A stretch of 64,000 nt of DNA from Clostridium pasteurianum (GTDB taxonomy: Bacteria; Bacillota; Clostridia; Clostridiales; Clostridiaceae): assembly GCF_001705235.1 (NCBI RefSeq), contig NZ_MCGV01000001.1:2790001-2854000 (forward strand). The letters are read 5' to 3'. The position numbers were made by a program, and so were the translations under genes. The notes beneath the pieces are model-generated. The model searched no databases. It was not told where the DNA came from and saw only the letters and a list, made by a program, of their open reading frames with translations. Below are positions 38,269 to 47,603 of this stretch, one piece after another (position 1 is the first letter of the stretch; the number at the start of each line of letters is the position of its first letter).

Positions 38269-39153
38269 ATGAGTAAAGTTAGTTCAACAAATTTTAAATC
38301 AAATATAAGGGAATTTAGTCAATTAAAAAAGCAAATGTTTGAGATATCTCAGAACTCATCTGTTTATGAAAAACTTGCTTATTATATTGAGAAAAATTAC
38401 AAACATATTATTTTCATGACAGCAGCAGAGGTTGCAGAAGCAGCTGATGTAAGTCAAGGGAGTGTTTCAAGATTTTGTAGTGCTCTTGGATACAGAGGGT
38501 ATAATGAATTTTTACATAATTTGCAGCAATTTATGAGAGAAGAGATAACGGCACCACAAAGATTGCAATATACTTCTCATAATAAGAGTATTGGAAATAT
38601 ACTTAATATGGAGCATAAGAATATAGACGAATTGGAAGCAATTTTAAATCAGCCAGCATACCAGAAACTTATAAATAAAATAATATCGGCTAGGGAACTT
38701 GTTTTAGTATCTGCTAGAATGTCAGCAACAATACTTCCATATGCATGTTATATTTTGAATAAGATAAGAAATAATGTTATTGCAGTTACACCAGATAGTC
38801 CTTTATGGAATACTTTAGAACTTAGGGATCCTAAAGTTACTGAAATACTTACAATAATGTTTCCAAGGTATCCTAATGTATTAATAAATAAGCTTGAAAG
38901 TTTAAAAGAATTGGGATTCTCTATTTCAGCTGTTACAGATAGTATTATATCACCAATTACAAAATTATCTGATCCTGTGATAACTGTGCCAATAACAACT
39001 TCATCAATTTTTGACATATATAGTACTCCATTATTATTTCTCAATTTGCTTTTAAGAGATGCAGCAAATAACATTGATGGACTTGATAAACGACTTGATA
39101 GATTAGAAAAAATGGAAGAAAAAAATAATATATATTACAGGAATGGTAGATGA
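38269..39153 (+). CDS. MurR/RpiR-family transcriptional regulator
   Basis: Probable regulator of the catabolic cluster that follows. The N-terminal HTH_6 domain (FMTAAEVAEAADVSQGSVSRFCSALGY split near residues 48-75) is followed by a SIS domain (KLINKIISARELVLVSARMS near 135) that in relatives binds a sugar phosphate or other small ligand. Length 294 aa. ATG 38269 is the only ATG available before residue 23, but AGGGG directly abuts it, an unusually short spacing that may lower its translation. The next gene follows by 39 bp. Confidence 0.82.
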   Translation: MSKVSSTNFKSNIREFSQLKKQMFEISQNSSVYEKLAYYIEKNYKHIIFMTAAEVAEAADVSQGSVSRFCSALGYRGYNEFLHNLQQFMREEITAPQRLQYTSHNKSIGNILNMEHKNIDELEAILNQPAYQKLINKIISARELVLVSARMSATILPYACYILNKIRNNVIAVTPDSPLWNTLELRDPKVTEILTIMFPRYPNVLINKLESLKELGFSISAVTDSIISPITKLSDPVITVPITTSSIFDIYSTPLLFLNLLLRDAANNIDGLDKRLDRLEKMEEKNNIYYRNGR

Positions 39154-39192
39154 AATTTTTAATTAATGCACGGTAGGAAATGAGGTTTTACT

Positions 39193-40476
39193 ATGGAAAA
39201 TAATCAGCATATAAATATCAATAAGAGAAGAATATATGATAATTTAAATAGATTATCTGCTTTTGGTAGAAATGAAAATGGAGGAATAGATAGATCTTTT
39301 GGAGATAAAGCAGATATTGAAGCTAGAAAATGGATTGAAAAGTTATGGAAAGAAGATTTGGGTCTAAAAGTAAAGATAGATCCTATAGCGAATATTTGGG
39401 CAAAGTTTAATGGACAAGCTGAGCTTTCGCCAATAGTTATAGGTTCACATCATGATGCGGTAGCTAATGGCGGTATGTATGATGGAGCTTTAGGAGTAAT
39501 GCTTGCAACGGAAGTAATGCAAACTTTAAAAGAAAACAATATTAGATTAAAGCATCCATTTTGTATAGTTTCTTTTTCGGCAGAAGAACCTAATTCATTT
39601 AATATATCTACTTTAGGTAGTAAGGTACTTTCAGGAAAATTAACAGAAGAAAAATTAAAAAATGTTATGAATGAAACAAAAAGTATAAAGCTTGAAGATG
39701 CAGTATTAAAATTGGGAGGAAATTTAAATAAAATAAATGAAGCTCTACTTAAACCTAATGATATAGGAGCATTTATAGAATGTCATGTAGAACAGGGCAG
39801 AAATTTGTATGATAAGAAATTATCCTTAGGTGTAGTAACAAAAATAACTGGAATTTATAGAGAAAAAATTAGCATTGTAGGTGAAGCAAATCACGCAGGT
39901 ACAACACTTATGAGATATAGGCATGATGCGTTACTTGCAGCTTCCGAAGTTTGTTTAGAGCTTGAGAGAATAATAAAGAAAATGGGTAGAGATAATCTCG
40001 TAGGAACTGTAGGCAATATGAATGTTTCCCCGAATTCAGCCAATATAATTCCCGGCGAGGTTTCTTTAATATTGGATATAAGGTCTACAGACTATGATAT
40101 AGTGAAAAAAGTCATTGATAAAATTGCTAATAAGATGTGTGAAATAAGCACTGAAAGGGGAGTAAGTTTTATTAGAAAAACAATATTAAATCAGCCAGAG
40201 GTTACTATGGATGAAACAGTAAGGGCTTCTCTTAAAAAAGCAGCAAATATGATTAGTGAACCATTTATAGAGCTACCAAGTATGGCAGGACATGATGCAG
40301 CACATATAGCTAAGGTTGTAAAAACAGCGATGTTATTTGTTCCAAGTATAGAAGGTAAAAGTCATTGTCCATCTGAAGAGACTGATATTGATGATATTGA
40401 AAAAGCAGGTAACACATTACTTCAAGCTGTTTTAATATTGGATAAGGAGCTGGACAAAAATGAAAAAAGTATATAA
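39193..40476 (+). CDS. M20-family Zn-dependent amidohydrolase (N-carbamoyl/N-formyl amino acid hydrolase type)
   Basis: Cytoplasmic metal hydrolase of the allantoate amidohydrolase / HyuC group, 427 aa. Metal ligands appear in IGSHHDAVANGGMYDGALGV near 90, SAEEPNSFN near 136, ECHVEQG near 196, and MAGHDAAH near 358; the dimerisation-domain HAGTTLMRYRHDA is near 235. Family members split carbamoyl, ureido and, in some cases, formyl groups from L-amino acids. Beside HutF-like, HutU and HutI genes, I infer it releases glutamate from N-formylglutamate. That step is unproven. It overlaps the next gene by 17 bp. Confidence 0.8.
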   Translation: MENNQHININKRRIYDNLNRLSAFGRNENGGIDRSFGDKADIEARKWIEKLWKEDLGLKVKIDPIANIWAKFNGQAELSPIVIGSHHDAVANGGMYDGALGVMLATEVMQTLKENNIRLKHPFCIVSFSAEEPNSFNISTLGSKVLSGKLTEEKLKNVMNETKSIKLEDAVLKLGGNLNKINEALLKPNDIGAFIECHVEQGRNLYDKKLSLGVVTKITGIYREKISIVGEANHAGTTLMRYRHDALLAASEVCLELERIIKKMGRDNLVGTVGNMNVSPNSANIIPGEVSLILDIRSTDYDIVKKVIDKIANKMCEISTERGVSFIRKTILNQPEVTMDETVRASLKKAANMISEPFIELPSMAGHDAAHIAKVVKTAMLFVPSIEGKSHCPSEETDIDDIEKAGNTLLQAVLILDKELDKNEKSI

Positions 40477-41791
40477 ACCCTCATTATTACATTATAATAA
40501 AAGTTTTATAGAAAATAAAGCGGTTGTGGTTGAAAATGGCAAAATATTAGCTGTAGATTCTGTCGATGAATTAATAAAAAAATATAATGATGCAGAAATA
40601 GTAGATTTAACTGGTACTATAATGGTTCCCGGAACTGTTAATATCCATAATCATTCATTTCAAAGTCTTCTTAGAGGTATTGCTGCGGACAAGCCATTTT
40701 TAGAATGGAGAGATAAGTCACTTTATAAGTTTTCTCCAGAATTATCAGCGGATGATATATACACAGGAGCATTATTTGCATTTGGAGAAATGCTTAAATA
40801 TGGGGTTACTACTGTAAGTGATTTTTTCTATGTTCATAATGATGGAATTGAAAGTGATGAAGCAGTTATAAAGGCAGCTAAGGATGTTGGCATAAGACTT
40901 GTACTTGCAAGAACTATGTATGATTGGGATGGAGCTCCAAAGGGATATCTTGAAACTGTGGATGAAGCTTATAGCAATGTAGAAAAATTAGCAGTTAAAT
41001 ATAATACCAGCGATACAGTAAAAATAGTACCAGCTCCCCACAGTCTTCATGCTGCATCAATAGATATGATTAAAGCAGGATATAAATTGGCAAAGGAACT
41101 AGAAACAAAGTTTCATATACATGTTGCTGAAGAACCTTTTGAGGTAGATCAAGTTAAGAAAGAATTTAATTTAAGACCTATGGAACTCCTTAATAAAATA
41201 GGCGTAGTTGATGATTCTATGTTGGCAATTCACTGCGTTTGGTTAAATGATAATGAAATAAAAATAATGGGAGAGAATAAGGCAAATTTAGCTTATTGCC
41301 CATCAAGCAACATGTTTTTGGCAGATGGTGTAACCAATATACCTGCATTGATTAAGGCTGGAGTAAAGATAGGGTTTGGTACAGATGGAGCATGCAGTAA
41401 TAATCGAATAAGTGTTTTTGAAGAAATGAGAATGTGTTCACTGCTTCAAAAGGTTACAAAACTTGATTCATTATGTGTAAATTACAATGATGTTTTCTCT
41501 ATGGGAACAGAATATGGCGGAGAAATACTTCAGATGAATGTAGGTAAAATTGAAAAAGGATATGGGGCAGATTTTGTGGCAATTGATATGAATGATATGT
41601 CTATGCAGCCTATATTTAAATCTGGTGAGCAAATACTTCCTAACATAGTGTACTCAATGCAGCCATGTGCAATCAAATATGTAATATCAAATGGTGAAAT
41701 TAAAGTTAAAGACGGACACATTCTTACTATATCAGAAGATAAAATTGTAAATAACGTTCAAAAATTAATGGAAAAATTAGAGAATGTATAA
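40460..41791 (+). CDS. Amidohydrolase, HutF-like (formimidoylglutamate deiminase type)
   Basis: Metal-dependent deaminase/hydrolase, 443 aa. Ligands are NIHNHSFQSLLRG near 60, HIHVAEEPFEV near 220, AIHCVW near 257 and GFGTDGACSNN near 310. The segment FLEWRDKSLYKFSPEL and VSDFFYVHND closely parallels the W-R...Y-x-F and EFHYxHxD signature of HutF, and APHSLHAA parallels APHSLRA. HutF turns N-formiminoglutamate into N-formylglutamate and ammonia. The broader AtzA/TrzN/SsnA group is the alternative. It sits in one operon with HutU and HutI. Confidence 0.68.
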   Translation: MKKVYKPSLLHYNKSFIENKAVVVENGKILAVDSVDELIKKYNDAEIVDLTGTIMVPGTVNIHNHSFQSLLRGIAADKPFLEWRDKSLYKFSPELSADDIYTGALFAFGEMLKYGVTTVSDFFYVHNDGIESDEAVIKAAKDVGIRLVLARTMYDWDGAPKGYLETVDEAYSNVEKLAVKYNTSDTVKIVPAPHSLHAASIDMIKAGYKLAKELETKFHIHVAEEPFEVDQVKKEFNLRPMELLNKIGVVDDSMLAIHCVWLNDNEIKIMGENKANLAYCPSSNMFLADGVTNIPALIKAGVKIGFGTDGACSNNRISVFEEMRMCSLLQKVTKLDSLCVNYNDVFSMGTEYGGEILQMNVGKIEKGYGADFVAIDMNDMSMQPIFKSGEQILPNIVYSMQPCAIKYVISNGEIKVKDGHILTISEDKIVNNVQKLMEKLENV

Positions 41792-41805
41792 GAAGGAGGA
41801 TAAGA

Positions 41806-43008
41806 ATGAATTTAACACAAGAAGAAAAGGATATGCTAAGCGGTAAATATGGTAAAGGAACTGCCATAGCAATGAAAATTCAGGTAGCCATTGGAGAAGT
41901 TTTCAATGCACCTAAAATGGTTCCTGTTTCTCGTACTCATGTAGCTTTAAGTAATCAGGAAGCTGATTTGTGGTTTGTGGAAAAGCTTGTTAATGAGGGG
42001 GCAACATGTAGAATTTCACCTACTGTGAATCCAGGCTTTAATCTTGAATATTTTCAGTGCATAACAGATATAAAAAAGGAAGATGAGGAAATAATAAAAA
42101 GAACAAGAGAAGCTTATAAAAAAATTGGGGCGACACTTACATATGATTGTACTCCATATCTAGAAAAAAATGTTCCAAGGTTTGGAGAAATAACTTCTTT
42201 TTCTGAATCAAGTGCAACTCCTTTTATAAATTCTGTTTATGGAGCAAGAACAAATAGAGAGTCAGCACAAAGTGCTTTATGTGCTGCCATAACGGGAAGA
42301 ACTCCTTATTATGGATATCTTCTTGATGAAAATAGAAAAGGACAGGTACTTGTTGAAGTAAAAGCTGATATAAAAGATGATTTTGACTATCAAATGTTAG
42401 GATATTGTACACCTAAAAAAATAAACTTTAAAACACCAGTATTTGTTGGAATGCCTCAAAATCCATCTCAAGCAGCACTTATGAATTTAGGTGCGCAGCT
42501 TAATACAGGAGGTAATGTTCCGCTATATCATATTGTAGGGGTAACACCTGAAGCAAAGACAATTGATGATGCATTTCATGGTGAAAAACCAGAGACTGTT
42601 GTAACTATAACTAATGAAGATCTTAGAAAAATGCAGGAAGAACTTACTGATGAAGGGGGGAAAATTGATTTCGCATTGTTTGGATGTCCTCATTTCAATC
42701 TAACTCAAGTTTCAGAGGTTGTAAGTTTGGTAAAAGGTAAAAAACTTAAAGCGCCTCTTTGGATAATGACATCTTCTCTTACCAAAGAACTTGCTAATAG
42801 AATGGGTTATCTTGAAATTTTGAAAGATGCTGGCGGAGATATTGTAGATGATACTTGCATGGATCAACCTTGTTGGCATTTCTTATATGGCAAAAAGGGA
42901 GTTACGGATTCTCCTAAATGTGCTTATTATACAAAACGCAGGAATATGGAATTTGTAATAAGAAGATTAGAAGAATGTATAGAGGCTGCAATAAGGGGTG
43001 AGATTTAA
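41806..43008 (+). CDS. Aconitase X catalytic (large) subunit
   Basis: Aconitase-superfamily dehydratase of the AcnX type, 400 aa. Diagnostic stretches are PVSRTHVALSNQEADLWFVE near 41, TVNPGFNLEYFQC near 77, SSATPFINSVYGARTNRES near 131, and a C-terminal cysteine set (FGCPHFN near 297, DTCMDQPCWHF near 349). Known members dehydrate cis-3-hydroxy-L-proline or mevalonate 5-phosphate; neither fits these neighbours obviously. It overlaps the small subunit gene by one base. AGAAGGAGG precedes the ATG. Confidence 0.87.
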   Translation: MNLTQEEKDMLSGKYGKGTAIAMKIQVAIGEVFNAPKMVPVSRTHVALSNQEADLWFVEKLVNEGATCRISPTVNPGFNLEYFQCITDIKKEDEEIIKRTREAYKKIGATLTYDCTPYLEKNVPRFGEITSFSESSATPFINSVYGARTNRESAQSALCAAITGRTPYYGYLLDENRKGQVLVEVKADIKDDFDYQMLGYCTPKKINFKTPVFVGMPQNPSQAALMNLGAQLNTGGNVPLYHIVGVTPEAKTIDDAFHGEKPETVVTITNEDLRKMQEELTDEGGKIDFALFGCPHFNLTQVSEVVSLVKGKKLKAPLWIMTSSLTKELANRMGYLEILKDAGGDIVDDTCMDQPCWHFLYGKKGVTDSPKCAYYTKRRNMEFVIRRLEECIEAAIRGEI

Positions 43009-43409
43009 TGAAAAATTTTAAATGTCATAAAGTTTCAGAAGGTTTTGAAAAAGGAGAAGTTTTAATTTCTAAAGATGATTTTTGCTTTTACCTTGTTGAT
43101 CCTGAAACAGGGGTGGTAATAGAAAAAAATCATTGTCTTGAAGGAAAAAGCATAGCAGGAAAAATATTAGTATTTCCAAGTGGTAAAGGAAGTTCGGTAG
43201 TTCAAGCTGATGGTATGTATCAACTAAAAATGAAAGGTAAGGGCCCTAAAGCTCTTATAATCAAATATCCAGATACAGTACTGGTTGCAAGCTCAATAAT
43301 AATGGAGATGCCTGTTGTGGATAAAGTTGAAGAGGATTTTTACAAAACAGTAAAGAACGGCGACGTGGTGGAAGTAGATGCTACTAATGAGGAAATGAGT
43401 TTGAAATAG
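43008..43409 (+). CDS. Aconitase X swivel (small) subunit, DUF126
   Basis: Partner domain of AcnX, 133 aa. The central GKILVFPSGKGSSVVQADGMY is the typical swivel-domain motif, with the Ser seen at the active site in characterised AcnX. Encoded separately here, as in bacterial two-subunit forms. The ATG overlaps the large-subunit stop (TAATG), so equal expression is expected. Confidence 0.87.
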   Translation: MKNFKCHKVSEGFEKGEVLISKDDFCFYLVDPETGVVIEKNHCLEGKSIAGKILVFPSGKGSSVVQADGMYQLKMKGKGPKALIIKYPDTVLVASSIIMEMPVVDKVEEDFYKTVKNGDVVEVDATNEEMSLK

Positions 43410-43454
43410 TTTTATGCTTTATAACTAATTAAGAATAAAGGTTGTGATGAAATT

Positions 43455-44417
43455 TTGAAACCGCTTATATGGATTATAGATGAAGAGTGGTCTGATTATA
43501 TTATTGAAGAAAAGATACTCAAAGAAAATTTTCCAGATTGTATAATAAAACATTCAGGTAATGATTATGAAAAAGATTTAGAAGAGTTTGGCAAGGATGC
43601 AGATGCTATATTGTGTCAGGTGTATGTAGATATTCCAGAGAAAACAATAAAAAAGTTAAACAATTGTAAAATTATAGCCGTATATGGCGGTGGATATGAT
43701 AGGGTGGACATTAAAGCAGCGAAGGAAAAGAGTATAAAGGTTACTTTTGTTCCAGGATATTGTGTGGAGGATGTATCAGACTATGTAATATCAGCCGTAT
43801 ATTTTCTGAATAAGAACTTGGATTTTTATATTAAAAACGCTAATAAGGGTCCTTGGGGAGCACAAGCAGCTGGAAGGCTTAATAAAAGAATAAGATCGTC
43901 TACCATTTTGATAATAGGGTTTGGGAGAATTGGAAGAACAATAGCTAAGAAGGCAAGGGCTGTGGAAATGAATGTTATTGTATATGACCCTTATGTTGAT
44001 GATGAAGTTATTAGAAGCTACAAAGCCAAGAAAGTAGAATGGGAATCCGGATTAAAAAGTGCAGATTATGTTACTGTGAATACTAAATTTACTGAAAAAA
44101 TAATATCATTAATATCTATGAAAGAGTTTAAAATCATGAAAAATACAGCTTATATAATAAATACTTCAAGGGGAAGGGTAATAAATGAGAAGGATATGAT
44201 AGAAGCTGCCCAAAAAGGTGAAATATCAGGAGCTGTTTTAGATGTTATTTCAAATGAACCGCCTAAAGGTGATGAGGAAATATTTAAATGCAAAAATATA
44301 TTTGTAACACCACATACATCTTATTTATCAATAGAATCTTTTGATGAGCTTAAAAGAAGAGCTTCAACCAACGTTGTGAAAATATTAAAAGGTGAACCAA
44401 CTAGTGATTTTGTATAA
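43455..44417 (+). CDS. D-2-hydroxyacid dehydrogenase (NAD-dependent)
   Basis: Reduces a 2-oxo acid to, or oxidises, a D-2-hydroxy acid; 320 aa. The NAD site is GFGRIGRTIAKKA near 154. Catalytic residues are visible as Arg in NTSRGR near 235, Glu in SNEPP near 264, and His in TPHTSY near 281. It starts at TTG 43455, as an in-register ATG is absent. The substrate is unknown. Position between AcnX and a urocanate-type operon suggests a linked oxo/hydroxy acid, for example from imidazole or glutamate metabolism. Confidence 0.85.
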   Translation: MKPLIWIIDEEWSDYIIEEKILKENFPDCIIKHSGNDYEKDLEEFGKDADAILCQVYVDIPEKTIKKLNNCKIIAVYGGGYDRVDIKAAKEKSIKVTFVPGYCVEDVSDYVISAVYFLNKNLDFYIKNANKGPWGAQAAGRLNKRIRSSTILIIGFGRIGRTIAKKARAVEMNVIVYDPYVDDEVIRSYKAKKVEWESGLKSADYVTVNTKFTEKIISLISMKEFKIMKNTAYIINTSRGRVINEKDMIEAAQKGEISGAVLDVISNEPPKGDEEIFKCKNIFVTPHTSYLSIESFDELKRRASTNVVKILKGEPTSDFV

Positions 44418-44461
44418 ACTTTCTAAAATATAATTTCTACAAATTTAAAGGGGGAAAAATA

Positions 44462-45472
44462 ATGAAAAAGTTAGTCACTCTGATTCTAAGCATAACTATG
44501 GCAAGTTCAATCCTATTTACAGGATGTGCAGGTTCAAAATCAAAAACAAGTTCCACAGCAGCAAACACTTTTAAAGGACAAGTAAAAATAGGTGTTTCTT
44601 CATGGATAGGCTTTGCACCACTATTTGTCGCAGAGCAAAAGGGATTTTTTAAGAAGGAAGGAGTTAATGTAAAGCTTGAGATGATTCAAAGTGCAACAGA
44701 TAGAAGAACAGCACTTGCAGCAAATAAAATTCAAGGCTTTACTTCTACTGTAGATACACATGTAATGACAGCTGCAGCAAATGTACCAGTAACGCAGATA
44801 GTTGCACTTGATACTTCCTATGGTGGAGATGGAATAGTTGCAAAGAAGGAAATTAAAAGTCTTAAAGATCTTAAGGGAAAAAGAGTTGCTATTGATACAG
44901 CAGGTGGAGCTAGCTATTTTTGGTTCCAATATTTACTTGATAAGCAAGGTATGAAATTAAGTGATGTTCAGGCAGTTAATATGAGTGCTGGTGATGCGGG
45001 AGCTGCATTTGTAGGTGGAAAGGTAGATGCTGCAGTAACTTGGCAGCCATGGCTTACAAAAGCTGAGCAAACAAGCTTTGGACATGTACTCATTTCAAGT
45101 AAAGAAACTCCAGGTTTAATAGTTGATTCACTTGCAATGCGTCAGGATTTTGTTAAGAACAATCCCAAATTAAATAAAGCTATAGTTAAGGCATGGTATG
45201 ATGCTTTAGATTATGCAGAGAAAAATCCAGATGATGCAAATGCTATAATGGCAAAAAGCATGGGACAAACTACTGATGATTTTAAACAACAATTGCCAGA
45301 TGTTAAGTTCTATGGCAAAGCAGATAATGTTAAGTACTTTGGGACAAGTTCAAAACATGGTCTTATATGGGATGTTACTGAAAAGGCTTCTTCATTTTGG
45401 TTAAAGTGTAAGTTAATGGATCAAAAGCCTGATGCTAAGAAGTTAATAGACGGAAGTTTTGTAAATCAATAA
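44462..45472 (+). CDS. ABC transporter substrate-binding lipoprotein (SsuA/NMT1-like)
   Basis: Extracellular solute receptor anchored by lipid. The signal peptide ends in a lipobox (LFTGC, Cys at about residue 21). The mature part is NMT1/SsuA-like (WIGFAPLFVAEQKGFF near 55, and AAVTWQPW near 195), a group that binds sulfonates, nitrate, pyrimidine precursors and other small compounds. Length 336 aa. A strong hairpin after the gene, before hutU, is typical of operons that overproduce the receptor. The ligand is inferred to be urocanate or a related imidazole compound. Confidence 0.85.
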   Translation: MKKLVTLILSITMASSILFTGCAGSKSKTSSTAANTFKGQVKIGVSSWIGFAPLFVAEQKGFFKKEGVNVKLEMIQSATDRRTALAANKIQGFTSTVDTHVMTAAANVPVTQIVALDTSYGGDGIVAKKEIKSLKDLKGKRVAIDTAGGASYFWFQYLLDKQGMKLSDVQAVNMSAGDAGAAFVGGKVDAAVTWQPWLTKAEQTSFGHVLISSKETPGLIVDSLAMRQDFVKNNPKLNKAIVKAWYDALDYAEKNPDDANAIMAKSMGQTTDDFKQQLPDVKFYGKADNVKYFGTSSKHGLIWDVTEKASSFWLKCKLMDQKPDAKKLIDGSFVNQ

Positions 45473-45486
45473 AATTAAATCATTCT

Positions 45487-45541
45487 ATGTATGGGATTTC
45501 TATATTAAAGAGCAGGTTATAAAAATAGAAATCCTGTACAT
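45487..45541 (+). other. Intercistronic hairpin between the binding protein gene and hutU
   Basis: 17-bp imperfect stem: ATGTATGGGATTTCTAT at 45487-45503 against ATAGAAATCCTGTACAT at 45525-45541, with two mismatches. No T-run. Probably protects the upstream mRNA or causes partial termination. Confidence 0.65.
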
Positions 45542-45575
45542 GGTTATAAAGAAATATAGTGGAGGTAAATGAAAA

Positions 45576-47588
45576 ATGGATTTCAATAAGAAAGTATCAG
45601 AATGTATGACTATAGCATTAGATGATGAACTTCCTGAAATGCCTGAGTTTGTGAAAGACATAAGAAGGGCACCGGATAGAGGATATACGTTAAACAAAAG
45701 TCAAACTGAAATTGCACTTAAAAATGCACTTAGATATATTAATCCTAAATATCATGAAAAGTTGATACCTGAATTTTTAAATGAATTGAAAACTAGAGGC
45801 AGGATATATGGATACAGGTTTAGACCTTCTGGGAGGATATATGGAAAGCCTATAGATGAATACAAAGGTAAATGCACAGAAGGTAAGGCATTTCAAGTTA
45901 TGATAGACAATAATCTTGATTTTGAAGTTGGTTTGTACCCATATGAACTTGTTACGTACGGCGAAACAGGAAGTGTATGTCAGAATTGGATGCAGTATAG
46001 ACTTATAAAAAAATATCTTCAGGTTATGGAGAAAGATCAAACTTTAGTAATTGAATCAGGACATCCACTAGGATTATTTAGAACGAGAGAAAATGCACCT
46101 AGGGTTATGATAACCAATGCACTTATGGTTGGAATGTTTGATAATCTTGATGACTGGGAAGTTGCAGAGCAAATGGGAGTTGCAAATTATGGCCAAATGA
46201 CAGCTGGAGGGTGGATGTATATAGGACCACAGGGTATAGTACATGGAACTTACAATACACTTTTAAATGCAGGAAGAATGAAACTTGGGATTCCTAATGA
46301 TGGAGATTTGAGAGGACATTTATTTATAACCTCAGGACTTGGGGGAATGAGTGGTGCTCAGCCCAAAGCTGTTGAGATAGCAAATGGAGTTGGAATAATT
46401 GCAGAGGTAGATGAATCAAGAATAAAAACAAGATTAGATCAAGGCTGGGTAAGTATGTCATCTTCTAATTTAGATGAAATATTTAAAGTAGTAAAGGAAC
46501 ACTTAGAAAATAAAACAACTATATCAATTGCATATTATGGAAATATAGTTGATTTGCTTGAATATGTAGTTAAAAATCATATAAAAGTTGATTTAATGTC
46601 AGATCAAACTTCGTGTCATGCTGTTTATGATGGAGGATATTGTCCACATGGTATTACATTTGAGGAAAGAACAGAACTTTTAAGCAAAGATAGGGAAAAA
46701 TTTAAAGAGCTTGTAGATAAGAGCTTGAGACATCATTACCAATTAATAAAATCTTGCACAGCTAACGGTACTTATTTTTTTGACTATGGTAATTCTTTCT
46801 TAAAAGCAGTATATGATGCAGGGGTAAGCGAAATATCTAAAAATGGAGTAGATGATAAAGATGGATTTGTGCTTCCGTCTTATGTAGAAGATATTATGGG
46901 GCCGCAGTTATTTGACTATGGATATGGACCATTTAGATGGGTATGTTTAAGTGGAAAAGATGAAGATTTAATAAAAACTGATAAGGCTGCAATGTTCTGC
47001 ATAGATCCAAATAGAAGATATCAAGATAGAGATAACTATAACTGGATAAAGGATGCTGAGAAAAATAAATTAGTTGTAGGAACTAAGGCTAGAATACTTT
47101 ATCAAGATGCTGAAGGTAGAAAAAATATAGCTTTAAAATTTAATGAAATGGTTAGAAATGGCGAAATAGGACCAGTTATGATAGGAAGAGATCACCACGA
47201 TGTAAGTGGAACTGATTCACCGTTTAGGGAAACAGCAAATATAAAAGATGGAAGTAATGTAATGGCTGATATGGCAGTGCAATGCTATGTAGGAAATGCA
47301 GCGAGAGGAATGAGCCTTGTAGCACTTCATAATGGTGGTGGAGTTGGAATAGGAAAATCTATAAATGGAGGATTTGGACTTGTTCTTGATGGAAGTAAAA
47401 GAATAGACGAAATAATAAAATGTGCAATTCTTTGGGATGTTATTGGAGGCGTTGCGAGAAGAAGTTGGGCTAGAAATGAACATTCTATAGAAACAGCAGC
47501 AGAATTTAATTTGAAATATAATGGAGAGAATCATTTAACTTTACCTTATTTAGTTGATGAAAAACTTATGGACGAATTCCTTAAATAG
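45576..47588 (+). CDS. hutU: Urocanate hydratase
   Basis: Converts urocanate to 4-imidazolone-5-propionate with tightly bound NAD. The 670 aa length is that of the longer bacterial urocanase group. The NAD site is TSGLGGMSGAQPKAVEIANG near 250, SDQTSCHAVYDGGYCPHGI lies near 348, and IGRDHHDVSGTDSPFRET near 535 and LHNGGGVGIGKSINGGFG near 588 are conserved urocanase blocks. ATG 45576 follows GGAGG. It precedes hutI by 15 bp. Confidence 0.94.
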   Translation: MDFNKKVSECMTIALDDELPEMPEFVKDIRRAPDRGYTLNKSQTEIALKNALRYINPKYHEKLIPEFLNELKTRGRIYGYRFRPSGRIYGKPIDEYKGKCTEGKAFQVMIDNNLDFEVGLYPYELVTYGETGSVCQNWMQYRLIKKYLQVMEKDQTLVIESGHPLGLFRTRENAPRVMITNALMVGMFDNLDDWEVAEQMGVANYGQMTAGGWMYIGPQGIVHGTYNTLLNAGRMKLGIPNDGDLRGHLFITSGLGGMSGAQPKAVEIANGVGIIAEVDESRIKTRLDQGWVSMSSSNLDEIFKVVKEHLENKTTISIAYYGNIVDLLEYVVKNHIKVDLMSDQTSCHAVYDGGYCPHGITFEERTELLSKDREKFKELVDKSLRHHYQLIKSCTANGTYFFDYGNSFLKAVYDAGVSEISKNGVDDKDGFVLPSYVEDIMGPQLFDYGYGPFRWVCLSGKDEDLIKTDKAAMFCIDPNRRYQDRDNYNWIKDAEKNKLVVGTKARILYQDAEGRKNIALKFNEMVRNGEIGPVMIGRDHHDVSGTDSPFRETANIKDGSNVMADMAVQCYVGNAARGMSLVALHNGGGVGIGKSINGGFGLVLDGSKRIDEIIKCAILWDVIGGVARRSWARNEHSIETAAEFNLKYNGENHLTLPYLVDEKLMDEFLK

Positions 47589-47603
47589 AGAGTGGTGTGC
47601 ATT

